Made by a program: the position numbers and the translations under genes. Shown one piece after another: positions 1 through 5,540 of a stretch of 6,531 nucleotides of DNA (within the stretch, counting starts at the first letter, position 1; each line of letters begins with the position of its first letter). The notes beneath the pieces are model-generated. The model had not been told where the DNA came from. It worked only from the letters and a program-made list of their open reading frames with translations, and searched no databases. This DNA comes from Chloroflexota bacterium (GTDB taxonomy: Bacteria > Chloroflexota > Dehalococcoidia > SM23-28-2), in contig JAUYDU010000058.1 in assembly GCA_030691665.1 (NCBI GenBank), positions 1 through 6,531 of the forward strand, read 5' to 3'.

Positions 1-110
1 CAGGAACGAAGGAAGACTCAAAGCGTTCGAGAGCGAGCGCGTATCCATAGTCTTCTAGCACCCAGCGCGCCCTTGGACGGCGTTACTCACCAACTACCTC
101 CCACAGTTCA

Positions 111-139
111 TTGACTCCCCCGCCAGGGCCCGCTACAAT
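111..139 (+). promoter_or_regulatory. sigma70-type promoter of the serine protease gene
   Basis: TTGACT at 111-116 and TACAAT at 134-139 are each one base from the housekeeping sigma consensus and are separated by exactly 17 bp. Transcription should start near 146, giving a leader of about 70 nt before the ATG at 219. The leader contains a family B repeat. The boxes and spacing are seen directly; activity is inferred. Confidence 0.7.
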
Positions 140-166
140 CCCCTGGAAAGCCTGGCCAATTACCTG

Positions 167-209
167 CCCTGAGCCGAAGCCCTGAGCGTAGCGATGGGGC
201 AGCGAAGGG
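167..209 (+). repeat. family B repeats in the protease leader, supplying the ribosome binding site
   Basis: Two imperfect units beginning CCCTGAGC (167 and 180) are followed by CGATGGGG and CGAAGGG-type ends. The same unit recurs inside mtaB (3444-3463) and amaP (4204-4224). The terminal GAAGGGAG (204-211) lies 7 nt before the ATG at 219 and is the only plausible Shine-Dalgarno sequence, so the repeat end appears to serve as the ribosome binding site of the protease. Confidence 0.6.
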
Positions 210-218
210 AGCGTTGCT

Positions 219-1826
219 ATGAAACGTCCGGCGTTGCTGCCTCTCCTTCTCGCCAGCCTCGCCATCCTCCTGCCCCTGGCCGCAGCCTGCCAGGGGGAGG
301 AGAAGGCACCCTCGACGGCCTCCCCCTCCGCCTCTCCCCTCTCCACCACCACGGCCTCCCCTACTCGTGCTGCTACTTCCGTCGAGGACCTGGCCCGCGC
401 CGTTGTCCAGGTCGTCGCCCTGCGGGAGACAGCCGACGGCTACGAAGAGCTGTGGCGCGGCTCCGGCACCATCATCGATAAGTCGGGCCTGATCCTCACC
501 AACTACCACGTCGTCGAAGAGGAGGTCGAGACGGAGAGCGGCGAGATCATCCGCCGCGACGAGCTGGGCGTCGCCCTCACCACCACCGCCGACCAGGCAC
601 CCGAGCCCTCCTACTTCGCCCGCGTCCTCGCCCAGGACCCCCTCCTCGACCTGGCCGTCATCCAGCCCTACGCCGACAACGAGGGCAACGAGATCGACCC
701 CAATACCCTGAACCTGCCCACCATCCCCCTGGGCGACGCCACCACTCTGGTGCTGGGCCAGGAGCTCACTATCCTCGGCTACCCCACCATCGGCGGCGAG
801 AGCATCACCTTCACCGCCGGCCGGGTCAGCGGCTTCCTCTCCCAAGAGGGCGTGGAAGAACGCCGCGCCTGGATCAAGACCGACGCCGGCGCCTCGCCCG
901 GCAACAGCGGCGGCGCCGCCCTCGACGCCCAGGGCCGCCTGGTGGGCGTCCCCACCCGCGCCACCATCGACGTCGGCGGCTCCATCAACCGCGTGCGGCC
1001 AGTGGACCTGGCGACGGACGTCATCGACCGCGCCCAGGCCGGCGGCTTCGTGGCCACCGGCCAGAGGCAGCGGCCAGCCGCCACGCCGGAAGTCGGGCAG
1101 GTCTTCATCACCGGCCTGGTCTTCGCCCGCGACGTCACCCCCGACGGCGAGCTCATCGACATCGTCAACGAGTTCCCAGCCGCCACTACCAAGCTGGTCT
1201 TCAGCTTCGACTACGCCGGCATGAAGGACGGCTACGACTGGGTGGACAAGTGGTACATCGACGGCGTCCTCGACGAGGAGCTCAGCGCTCCCCGCGAGCC
1301 CTGGACCCTGGGCGAGAGCGGCGCCGCCTGGGTCAGCCTGGAGCCAAAGCAGCCCCTGCTCACGGGCAAGTATCGCCTGGTGCTGGAGGCGCAGGGACAG
1401 CAGGTCGCCGAGGCCACCACCTACGTGGGGCGGACAGCCGTCGGCCCCTCCGTCGGCCCCATCACCTTCGCCCAGGACGTCAGCGCCGACGATACGCCCA
1501 TCGGACCCACCAGCAGCTTCCCCGAAGGCCCCACCAACCTCTATACGTTCTTCGACTACGACGACGCCGCCACTGTCGCCGAGTACGACTGGCTCTGGGT
1601 CTGGAAGAGCCCCGTCTCTGCCGACCAGGACCGTGTCTACGAGTCCGACCGCTACGCCTGGGAGGGCGGCGACAGCGGCAACTGGTGGGTGGGCCTGGAG
1701 ATGGACGACCCCCTGCCCGGCGGCACCTACGAGTTCCAGCTCTACTTCGACGACGAGCTGGCCCAGACCGGCACCTTCACCGTCCAGGGGCCGGCCGGCG
1801 TGCCCGACTGGCCCTCTGCGCGCTGA
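219..1826 (+). CDS. secreted lipoprotein-like trypsin-type serine protease (S1/Deg fold) with two tandem C-terminal modules
   Basis: A 535-residue protein starting at an ATG with GAAGGGAG 7 nt upstream. Residues 1-24 form a signal peptide (KR, then a Leu/Ala core) ending AAAC; Cys24 is a candidate lipidation site, although Ala at -3 makes the lipobox imperfect. A Ser/Thr/Pro-rich linker (about 30-53) follows. The protease domain (about 54-275) has the complete triad: His97 in TNYHVV, Asp144 in LLDLAVIQ and Ser230 in SPGNSGG, typical of DegP/HtrA-like S1 proteases. There is no PDZ domain. Instead, residues 297-404 and 412-524 are two copies of one module sharing FA-x-DV, FP, an F-x-F-DY or FFDY block, YDW and W-V-x-LE-x(3)-PL-x(2)-G-x-Y. 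They look like beta-sandwich domains, perhaps for substrate or surface binding (inference). It is probably transcribed alone from the promoter at 111-139. The protease call is secure; substrate unknown. Confidence 0.93.
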   Translation: MKRPALLPLLLASLAILLPLAAACQGEEKAPSTASPSASPLSTTTASPTRAATSVEDLARAVVQVVALRETADGYEELWRGSGTIIDKSGLILTNYHVVEEEVETESGEIIRRDELGVALTTTADQAPEPSYFARVLAQDPLLDLAVIQPYADNEGNEIDPNTLNLPTIPLGDATTLVLGQELTILGYPTIGGESITFTAGRVSGFLSQEGVEERRAWIKTDAGASPGNSGGAALDAQGRLVGVPTRATIDVGGSINRVRPVDLATDVIDRAQAGGFVATGQRQRPAATPEVGQVFITGLVFARDVTPDGELIDIVNEFPAATTKLVFSFDYAGMKDGYDWVDKWYIDGVLDEELSAPREPWTLGESGAAWVSLEPKQPLLTGKYRLVLEAQGQQVAEATTYVGRTAVGPSVGPITFAQDVSADDTPIGPTSSFPEGPTNLYTFFDYDDAATVAEYDWLWVWKSPVSADQDRVYESDRYAWEGGDSGNWWVGLEMDDPLPGGTYEFQLYFDDELAQTGTFTVQGPAGVPDWPSAR

Positions 1827-1890
1827 CAGGCGGCGCGATCGGCGGTAGGGGGTGGGGGTCACTGGCCCGAATCCGGTGGATGCTGGTTTG

Positions 1891-1972
1891 GCAGGGCTGA
1901 GACATGGCCCTGCGGGTTGAAACCCGCAGCTGCATAGATTCGACATCACAAGCTGCGGGATTTATCCCGCAG
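1891..1972. repeat. cluster of REP-like palindromes (family A) between the protease gene and mtaB
   Basis: Two perfect 20-bp palindromes each have 9-bp arms around a 2-nt centre: CTGCGGGTT-GA-AACCCGCAG at 1910-1929 and CTGCGGGAT-TT-ATCCCGCAG at 1953-1972. They are separated by 23 bp. The inner flanks CCCGCAGCT (1923-1931) and AGCTGCGGG (1951-1959) are reverse complements, so the pair could also fold as one longer stem. A degraded copy of the 5307-5324 palindrome lies just before it (GCAGGGC 1891-1897 with GCCCTGC 1907-1913). The preceding 18 bases (1883-1900) match the 3' end of the hydrolase on the other strand at 17 of 18 positions. It may slow transcription downstream of the protease gene, but no T-tract follows. 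Confidence 0.8.
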
Positions 1973-2100
1973 TGTTGATTCAGATACCCACCAACCTGGA
2001 ACCAGTTACGGGGCGGGCCCCGCACGCCCTCCATAGGCAAGACTCTCCGGCCTGGCCGCCGCACCCCCCAACGCCCCTTCGGCCAGCGCCGCCCATATGC

Positions 2101-2106
2101 TACGAT
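2101..2106 (+). promoter_or_regulatory. possible -10 element TACGAT at the mtaB start
   Basis: GCTACGAT resembles GCTACAAT of the protease promoter. No good -35 is visible at 16-18 bp (TTCGGC at 2078-2083 matches TTGACA only weakly). If real, transcription would begin around 2112-2116, past the ATG at 2105 and just before the in-frame GTG at 2117, implying a leaderless or near-leaderless message. Weak evidence. Confidence 0.3.
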
Positions 2107-3631
2107 GATCCCTGTCGTGGATGCCCCCACCGTCGCCATCCTCACCCTGGGCTGCAAGCTCAACCAGGCCGACTCCCAGGCCCTGGCCCGGCAGCTCCTG
2201 GCCCGCGGCTGCCGCATCGTCGACCGCGCCTCCCCCGCCGCCCAGACAGGCGGGCGTCCGCCCGACGCCTACGTCGTCAACACCTGCTCCGTCACCCACG
2301 TCGCCGACCGCAAGTCGCGCCACCTGGTGCGCCTGGCCCGCCGCCTGTCGCCCCAGGCCACCGTCGTCCTGGCCGGCTGCTACGCCGAAAGCGCCGGCCC
2401 CGACCTGGCCCAGCGTCTCGGCGCCGACATCGTGGTCGCCAACGCCGACAAGCCAGCCCTCGCCGCCAGGCTCCTCGCCCACCTGCACGGCGGCGGTCAA
2501 GGGTCGCGGGTCGCGTTGGCGAGTGGGTTTCTGCTACCGCCCCCTAAAGGGGGCGGCATCGAAGTGCCGATTGATGCCCCCGCCTTCTCCGCCATCCGCA
2601 GAGGCGGAGTCCGCATGGCGGACAGGCGGGGGCCCGGAACTAATCCCTCAACCATCGCCCCCGCCGATGCCCTGCGCACCCGCGCCTTCGTCAAGATTCA
2701 GGAAGGCTGCAACGAGGTCTGCGCCTTTTGCATCGTCCCTCGCACCCGCGGCCGCGAGCGCAGCGTGCCCGTAGCCGATGTCGTCGCCCAGGTGCGAGCC
2801 CGCCACCAAGAGGGTGCCAAGGAAGTCGTCCTCACCGGCACCCAGCTCGGCAACTACGGTCACGACCTCGGCCTGACCGACGGCCCCCGTTATCTCCTGG
2901 CCGCCCTCCTGGCCCACCCCGACCTGTCGGGGCCTCGCCTCCGCCTCTCCTCCCTCCAGGCCCAGGACATCAACGAGGACCTCCTGCGCCTCTGGCAGGA
3001 CCGCCGCCTCTGCCGCCACTTCCACTTGCCCCTCCAGAGCGGCAGCGACCGCATCCTGGCCGCCATGCGCCGTCGCTACAGCGTCGACCAGTACCGCCGC
3101 GCCCTGGCCCTCATCCGCGAGCACGTCCCCGACGTCGCCGTCACCACCGACGTCATCGTCGGCTTCCCCGGCGAGAGCGAAGATGACTTCCAGCGCACCT
3201 ACCACCTCTGCCAGGAGCTCGGCTTCGCCGCCGTCCACGTCTTCCCCTACTCCCGACGCCCCGGCACGGCGGCCTCCCTCCTGAAAGAGCAGGTGCCCGC
3301 GGCCATCAAGCGCCAACGCCTGGAGCGAATGCTGGCCCTGGCCCACACCTCCGCCGCCGCCTTCCGCGCCCGCTTCCGGGGCCGAACGCTGGCCGTCCTC
3401 TGGGAGGAGGCGAGAGCCGTTCCCGAGCGTAGCGAAGAGCCTGCCCTGAGCCTAGTCGAAGGGCAACCTCTGTGGCGGGGCTTGACCGACAACTACCTGC
3501 GCGTCTACACTTGCGCCGAACATGGATCGCCTCTCGCTCCAGGCCCGCAACCCGACCTGACCAATCGACTCCTGCCCGCTCGCCTGGGCGACGCCTTCGG
3601 CGACGGACTCTGGGCGGACCTGGCCAACTGA
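2105..3631 (+). CDS. mtaB: tRNA (N6-L-threonylcarbamoyladenosine(37)-C2)-methylthiotransferase, MtaB type, with repeat-encoded insertions
   Basis: A radical-SAM enzyme expected to add a methylthio group to t6A37 of ANN-decoding tRNAs, giving ms2t6A. The N-terminal MTTase domain (about 8-125) has three cysteines for the auxiliary 4Fe-4S cluster: Cys17 (TLGCKLNQ), Cys61 (NTCSVT) and Cys92 (AGCYAE). The radical-SAM motif is Cys202-x3-Cys206-x2-Cys209 in QEGCNEVCAFCIVPRTRG. Later landmarks are HLPLQSGSD (307-315), DVIVGFPGE (349-357) and a C-terminal TRAM-like region containing GLTDNYLRVY. TLGCKLNQ favours MtaB over MiaB or RimO. At 508 residues it is longer than typical members (about 430-450). 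The excess sits in a linker at about 129-185 and in a stretch at 440-453, both encoded by palindromic repeats yet in frame. The ATG at 2105 has no Shine-Dalgarno; GTG at 2117 is an alternative start. The stop overlaps the ribosome binding site of the next gene. Confidence 0.93.
   Translation: MIPVVDAPTVAILTLGCKLNQADSQALARQLLARGCRIVDRASPAAQTGGRPPDAYVVNTCSVTHVADRKSRHLVRLARRLSPQATVVLAGCYAESAGPDLAQRLGADIVVANADKPALAARLLAHLHGGGQGSRVALASGFLLPPPKGGGIEVPIDAPAFSAIRRGGVRMADRRGPGTNPSTIAPADALRTRAFVKIQEGCNEVCAFCIVPRTRGRERSVPVADVVAQVRARHQEGAKEVVLTGTQLGNYGHDLGLTDGPRYLLAALLAHPDLSGPRLRLSSLQAQDINEDLLRLWQDRRLCRHFHLPLQSGSDRILAAMRRRYSVDQYRRALALIREHVPDVAVTTDVIVGFPGESEDDFQRTYHLCQELGFAAVHVFPYSRRPGTAASLLKEQVPAAIKRQRLERMLALAHTSAAAFRARFRGRTLAVLWEEARAVPERSEEPALSLVEGQPLWRGLTDNYLRVYTCAEHGSPLAPGPQPDLTNRLLPARLGDAFGDGLWADLAN
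2537..2556. repeat. perfect REP-like palindrome inside mtaB
   Basis: CCGCCCCCT-AA-AGGGGGCGG is a perfect palindrome with 9-bp arms and a 2-nt centre. Its layout matches the intergenic family A elements, including the CCT-AA-AGG core seen at 5384-5401. It encodes residues 145-151 of MtaB, in the linker between the MTTase and radical-SAM domains. Confidence 0.75.
2577..2632. repeat. nested long hairpin (family C-related) inside mtaB
   Basis: CCCCCGCCT (2577-2585) pairs with AGGCGGGGG (2624-2632). Inside it TCCGCCAT (2589-2596) pairs with ATGGCGGA (2615-2622). The centre (about 2596-2622) resembles the 30-bp family C unit found in amaP and in the intergenic region at 5463-5492. It encodes residues 158-176 of MtaB, an Arg/Gly-rich stretch unlike the rest of the enzyme. 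Confidence 0.75.
3422..3463 (+). repeat. two family B repeat units inside the mtaB C-terminal region
   Basis: CCCGAGCGTAGCGAAGAGC (3422-3440) is followed by CCCTGAGCCTAGTCGAAGGG (3444-3463), both of the same family as the protease leader and amaP copies. They encode PERSEEPALSLVEG (residues 440-453), just before the conserved GLTDNYLRVY of the TRAM-like region, and look like an in-frame insertion. Confidence 0.75.
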
Positions 3632-3644
3632 GAGGAGAAGCAGG

Positions 3645-4379
3645 GTGGATGTCTTCAACCGGGTCATCATCGTCGGTCTGGCGGCCATCTGGATCGTCCT
3701 CATGGCCCTGGTCATCCTGCTGGCCTGGCGCGCCGACATCCAAACCATCGACCGCCTGGGCGACCTGGTCGCCTACCTGAACGACCACACCGACAACCCC
3801 TCCAAGCTCATCCTCACCCTGAGCGCCGCCGCCCTCATCGTCCTGTGCCTCATCGTCATCGTCGCCGAGCTGGCCCCCGAAGGGCCAGCCACCGACATCC
3901 GCCTGGCCGCGGTGACCGGCGCCACCGCCATCCTCCCCGTCGAGGCCATCAACCAGCGCATCGAGCAGGAAGTGAGCGCCCTGCCCCAGGTTCGCCAGGC
4001 CAAGGCCTCGGTGGCCGCCCGCGACAAAGGGCTGGCGGTCGCCCTGGAGCTAACCCTCGCCCCCGATAGCAACGTCGCCCTGGCCACCGAAGAGGCCTGC
4101 CGCGTTACCCAGGACACCATCGAGCAGAAGATCGGCGTCGCCCTGGTCGGCCTGCCCACCGTCCGGATAAGGCTCGCCACCACCGAGGAGATGCCTCCGC
4201 CCGCCCTGAGCGAAGCCGAAGGGGACAGCCCTGAGCCTCCGCCGGAGGCGGATCTGCCTTCGGCTGATGTCGAAGGACCGCCCCCACTGCCCGAACCCCC
4301 GCCGGAGGCTTCGCCTGAGGCTCCGCCAGAGGCGGATCCGCCTTTGGCGGAGGGTCAGCCTCGGGCCGAAGAAGCCTAG
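3645..4379 (+). CDS. amaP: AmaP-like alkaline shock response membrane anchor protein with a repeat-encoded Pro/Glu-rich tail
   Basis: A 244-residue membrane protein. The GTG start at 3645 is chosen because AGAGGAG (3631-3637) lies 7 nt upstream, overlapping the mtaB stop and suggesting coupled translation. Two hydrophobic helices (about 6-28 and 54-76) flank a short polar loop, as in AmaP, which anchors Asp23-family proteins at the membrane. Residues about 82-178 form an Asp23/DUF322-like soluble domain with alternating hydrophobic strands and an IEQEV...VRQAKASVAARDKGLAVALEL pattern split around conserved Pro/Gly. Residues 184-244 are a low-complexity tail rich in Pro, Glu and Ala (PALSEAEG, PPEADLPSA, PPEADPPLAEG) encoded by family B and C repeats. 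The family call rests on architecture and sequence feel rather than on catalytic residues, so it is moderately sure. A role in envelope integrity is inferred. Confidence 0.72.
   Translation: MDVFNRVIIVGLAAIWIVLMALVILLAWRADIQTIDRLGDLVAYLNDHTDNPSKLILTLSAAALIVLCLIVIVAELAPEGPATDIRLAAVTGATAILPVEAINQRIEQEVSALPQVRQAKASVAARDKGLAVALELTLAPDSNVALATEEACRVTQDTIEQKIGVALVGLPTVRIRLATTEEMPPPALSEAEGDSPEPPPEADLPSADVEGPPPLPEPPPEASPEAPPEADPPLAEGQPRAEEA
4204..4351 (+). repeat. tandem family B and family C repeats forming the 3' end of amaP
   Basis: A family B unit (CCCTGAGCGAAGCCGAAGGG, 4204-4223) is followed by two 30-bp family C units at 4238-4267 and 4322-4351. Their starts are 84 bp apart, hence in the same reading phase. 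The second contains a perfect 14-bp palindrome AGGCGGATCCGCCT (4330-4343) and outer arms TCCGCCA/TGGCGGA. A partial copy (CCGCCGGAGGCTTCG) lies between them. The core at 4330-4349 matches the intergenic 5471-5490 at 19 of 20 positions. Confidence 0.85.
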
Positions 4380-4415
4380 TCCCCGCCCGCCGCCGGGTGG
4401 ACCTGCCCGCCAGCC

Positions 4416-4976
4416 ATGAACGACCTGCCGTCGCCCTCAGAGCTGAAAGCCGTCATCGAGAGCCTCCTCTTCGTGGCCGAGGAGCCCCTGGAGATCGGCG
4501 TCCTGGCCCGCTCCCTGGGCGTCAGCCCTCAGATGGTGGCCGAGGCCCTCGACGCCCTCAGCGACGAGTGCCGCCAGCGGGGCGTCCGCCTCCAGCGCAC
4601 CGGCTCGGTCGTCCAGATGGTGACCGCCCCCGAGGTAGCCCCCTACGTGGAGCGCTTCCTCGGCCTCGATGAGGACCACCGCCTCTCCCATGCCGCCCTG
4701 GAGACCCTGGCCATCATCGCCTACAAGCAGCCGATAACCCGCGCCGCCATCGAGGCCATCCGCGGCGTCAACTGCGAGCGGGCCATCGCCTCCCTCAAGG
4801 CGCGTGGCCTCATCGCCGAGGTGGGCCGAGCCCATGCCCAGGGCCGCCCCTACCTCTTTGGCACCACCTTCCGCTTTCTAGAATACTTCGGCCTGGAGAA
4901 GCCCGAGGACCTGCCGCCCCTGCCACAACAAGACCTCTCCGCCGCTCACGCGGAGACGGAAGCTGAAGAGGGCTAG
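4416..4976 (+). CDS. scpB: segregation and condensation protein B
   Basis: ScpB is the winged-helix partner of the ScpA kleisin and regulates the SMC-ScpAB complex in chromosome compaction and segregation. The 186-residue length is normal for the family. Residues 8-80 form the first winged helix (ELKAVIESLLFVAEEPL then LGVSPQMVAEALDAL). The second carries the hallmark AALETLAIIAYKQPITRAAIEAIRGVN (about 93-119), followed by GRPYLFGTTFRFLEYFGL, and the protein ends in a short acidic tail. The ATG at 4416 lies 36 nt after amaP and has no strong Shine-Dalgarno; GGGTGG near 4395 is distant. No scpA is in the window, although scpA usually sits directly upstream of scpB. The next gene starts 1 nt after its stop. 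Identification is secure. Confidence 0.95.
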   Translation: MNDLPSPSELKAVIESLLFVAEEPLEIGVLARSLGVSPQMVAEALDALSDECRQRGVRLQRTGSVVQMVTAPEVAPYVERFLGLDEDHRLSHAALETLAIIAYKQPITRAAIEAIRGVNCERAIASLKARGLIAEVGRAHAQGRPYLFGTTFRFLEYFGLEKPEDLPPLPQQDLSAAHAETEAEEG

Positions 4977-4977
4977 C

Positions 4978-5289
4978 ATGACTGTAGGGCTGTGCCGCGT
5001 CCGCCTGCGCCTGCCCGAAAATCACTCCCTCAAGGACAAGCGCCGTGTCCTGAAGTCCCTCACCGCCCGCATCCACAACCGCTTCAACGTCTCCGTCGCC
5101 GAGGTCGACCAGCACGACCGCTGGCAAATGGCCTCCCTGGGCATCGGCTGCGTCACCACCAGCGAGGAGCACGCCCACCAGGTGCTCTCCAAGGTAGTCG
5201 CCTTCATCCAGCGCGAACGGCTCGACGCCGAACTCGTCGACTACGAGATCGAGGTCATCCACGCCTTCGGCGACCCCTTCGCCGCCTGA
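4978..5289 (+). CDS. DUF503 (YlxP-like) small protein
   Basis: A 103-residue protein with the DUF503 pattern: MTVGLCRVRLRLPENHSLKDKR at the start, then VLKSLTARIHNRFNVSVAEVDQHDRWQMASLGIGCVTTS, and a C-terminal helix with a VDYEIEVI strand. These are small ferredoxin-like alpha/beta proteins. In many bacteria the gene lies near infB and rbfA, which suggests a link to ribosome assembly, but no activity is established. The ATG at 4978 is 1 nt after the scpB stop, with GAAGAGGG (4965-4972) inside the end of scpB as ribosome binding site, so the two are probably translated together. No rbfA follows; the repeat-filled convergent region begins right after the stop. The family call is secure, the function unknown. 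Confidence 0.9.
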   Translation: MTVGLCRVRLRLPENHSLKDKRRVLKSLTARIHNRFNVSVAEVDQHDRWQMASLGIGCVTTSEEHAHQVLSKVVAFIQRERLDAELVDYEIEVIHAFGDPFAA

Positions 5290-5300
5290 GGCTAAGACCT

Positions 5301-5325
5301 GTAGCTGCAGGGCTTCAGCCCTGCC
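5301..5325. repeat. family A palindrome, copy 1 of a 25-bp direct repeat
   Basis: GCAGGGCT-TC-AGCCCTGC (5307-5324) is a perfect palindrome with 8-bp arms. The whole 25 bp, starting GTAGCTGCAGG, is identical to 5516-5540. It lies 12 nt after the DUF503 stop and could weakly terminate or stabilise the operon transcript, but no T-run follows it. Confidence 0.85.
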
Positions 5326-5347
5326 CAACAAGCTGAGCGCGGGGTAA

Positions 5348-5407
5348 TGTAGCGGAGGCCTTCAGGCCTCCATGACATAGCGTGGAAGCCTAAAGGCTTC
5401 CGCTACA
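5348..5407. repeat. 60-bp composite REP-like element with terminal inverted repeats
   Basis: Terminal arms TGTAGCGGA (5348-5356) and TCCGCTACA (5399-5407) are exact reverse complements. They enclose two perfect palindromes: GGAGGCCT-TC-AGGCCTCC (5354-5371) and GGAAGCCT-AA-AGGCTTCC (5384-5401). Paired palindromes bounded by inverted ends resemble a bacterial interspersed mosaic element or a tiny non-autonomous mobile unit. No transposase gene is present in the window. Confidence 0.85.
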
Positions 5408-5462
5408 TCGGGCTATGCCAGGCTTGAGCCTTTGTTCTCTCAATGACCATTCCGCCGAAGGT

Positions 5463-5492
5463 TCCGCCCAAGGCGGATGCGCCTTTGGCGCA
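5463..5492 (+). repeat. intergenic family C repeat unit
   Basis: TCCGCCCA, then AGGCGGATGCGCCTTTGGCG (5471-5490), then CA. This is the same 30-bp unit found twice in the amaP tail and in degraded form in mtaB, here outside any gene. A partial unit (TCCGCCGAAGG, 5451-5461) sits immediately upstream. Confidence 0.8.
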
Positions 5493-5515
5493 AGCCCTGC
5501 CCTCACCAGCCCCCC

Positions 5516-5540
5516 GTAGCTGCAGGGCTTCAGCCCTGCC
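5516..5540. repeat. family A palindrome, copy 2, containing the hydrolase stop codon
   Basis: Identical over 25 bp to 5301-5325. The palindrome is GCAGGGCT-TC-AGCCCTGC at 5522-5539. The minus-strand TGA of the hydrolase (5530-5532) lies at its centre, so the repeat encodes the last residues of that gene. The copy extends outward to 5547: on the minus strand 5530-5547 matches 1883-1900 at 17 of 18 positions. Confidence 0.85.

Noticed and set aside
1..110. Possible gene ends at the left edge (plus strand ending in ESERVSIVF then TAG at 56-58; minus strand reading LEDYGYALALERFE)
   Set aside because: Both frames look somewhat protein-like, but they conflict, are very short, lack the G/C third-position bias of the other genes and have no ribosome binding site. 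I cannot choose between them.
108..1949. A 613-codon open frame on the minus strand opposite the protease gene
   Set aside because: Its product is low-complexity Gly/Val/Ala/Asp, as expected from the antisense of G/C-ending codons. The plus strand has a complete protease with triad, signal peptide, promoter and ribosome binding site.
2648..3346. Long minus-strand frame opposite mtaB
   Set aside because: Same antisense effect of GC-rich codon use; the plus strand carries every MtaB motif.
5301..5325. Intrinsic terminator after the DUF503 gene
   Set aside because: The hairpin is strong but is followed by CCCAACAAG rather than a T-run, and the identical sequence occurs elsewhere as a dispersed repeat.
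5301..5540. CRISPR array
   Set aside because: The repeats are few, of different families, each palindromic, and unevenly spaced. There are no uniform spacers and no cas genes.
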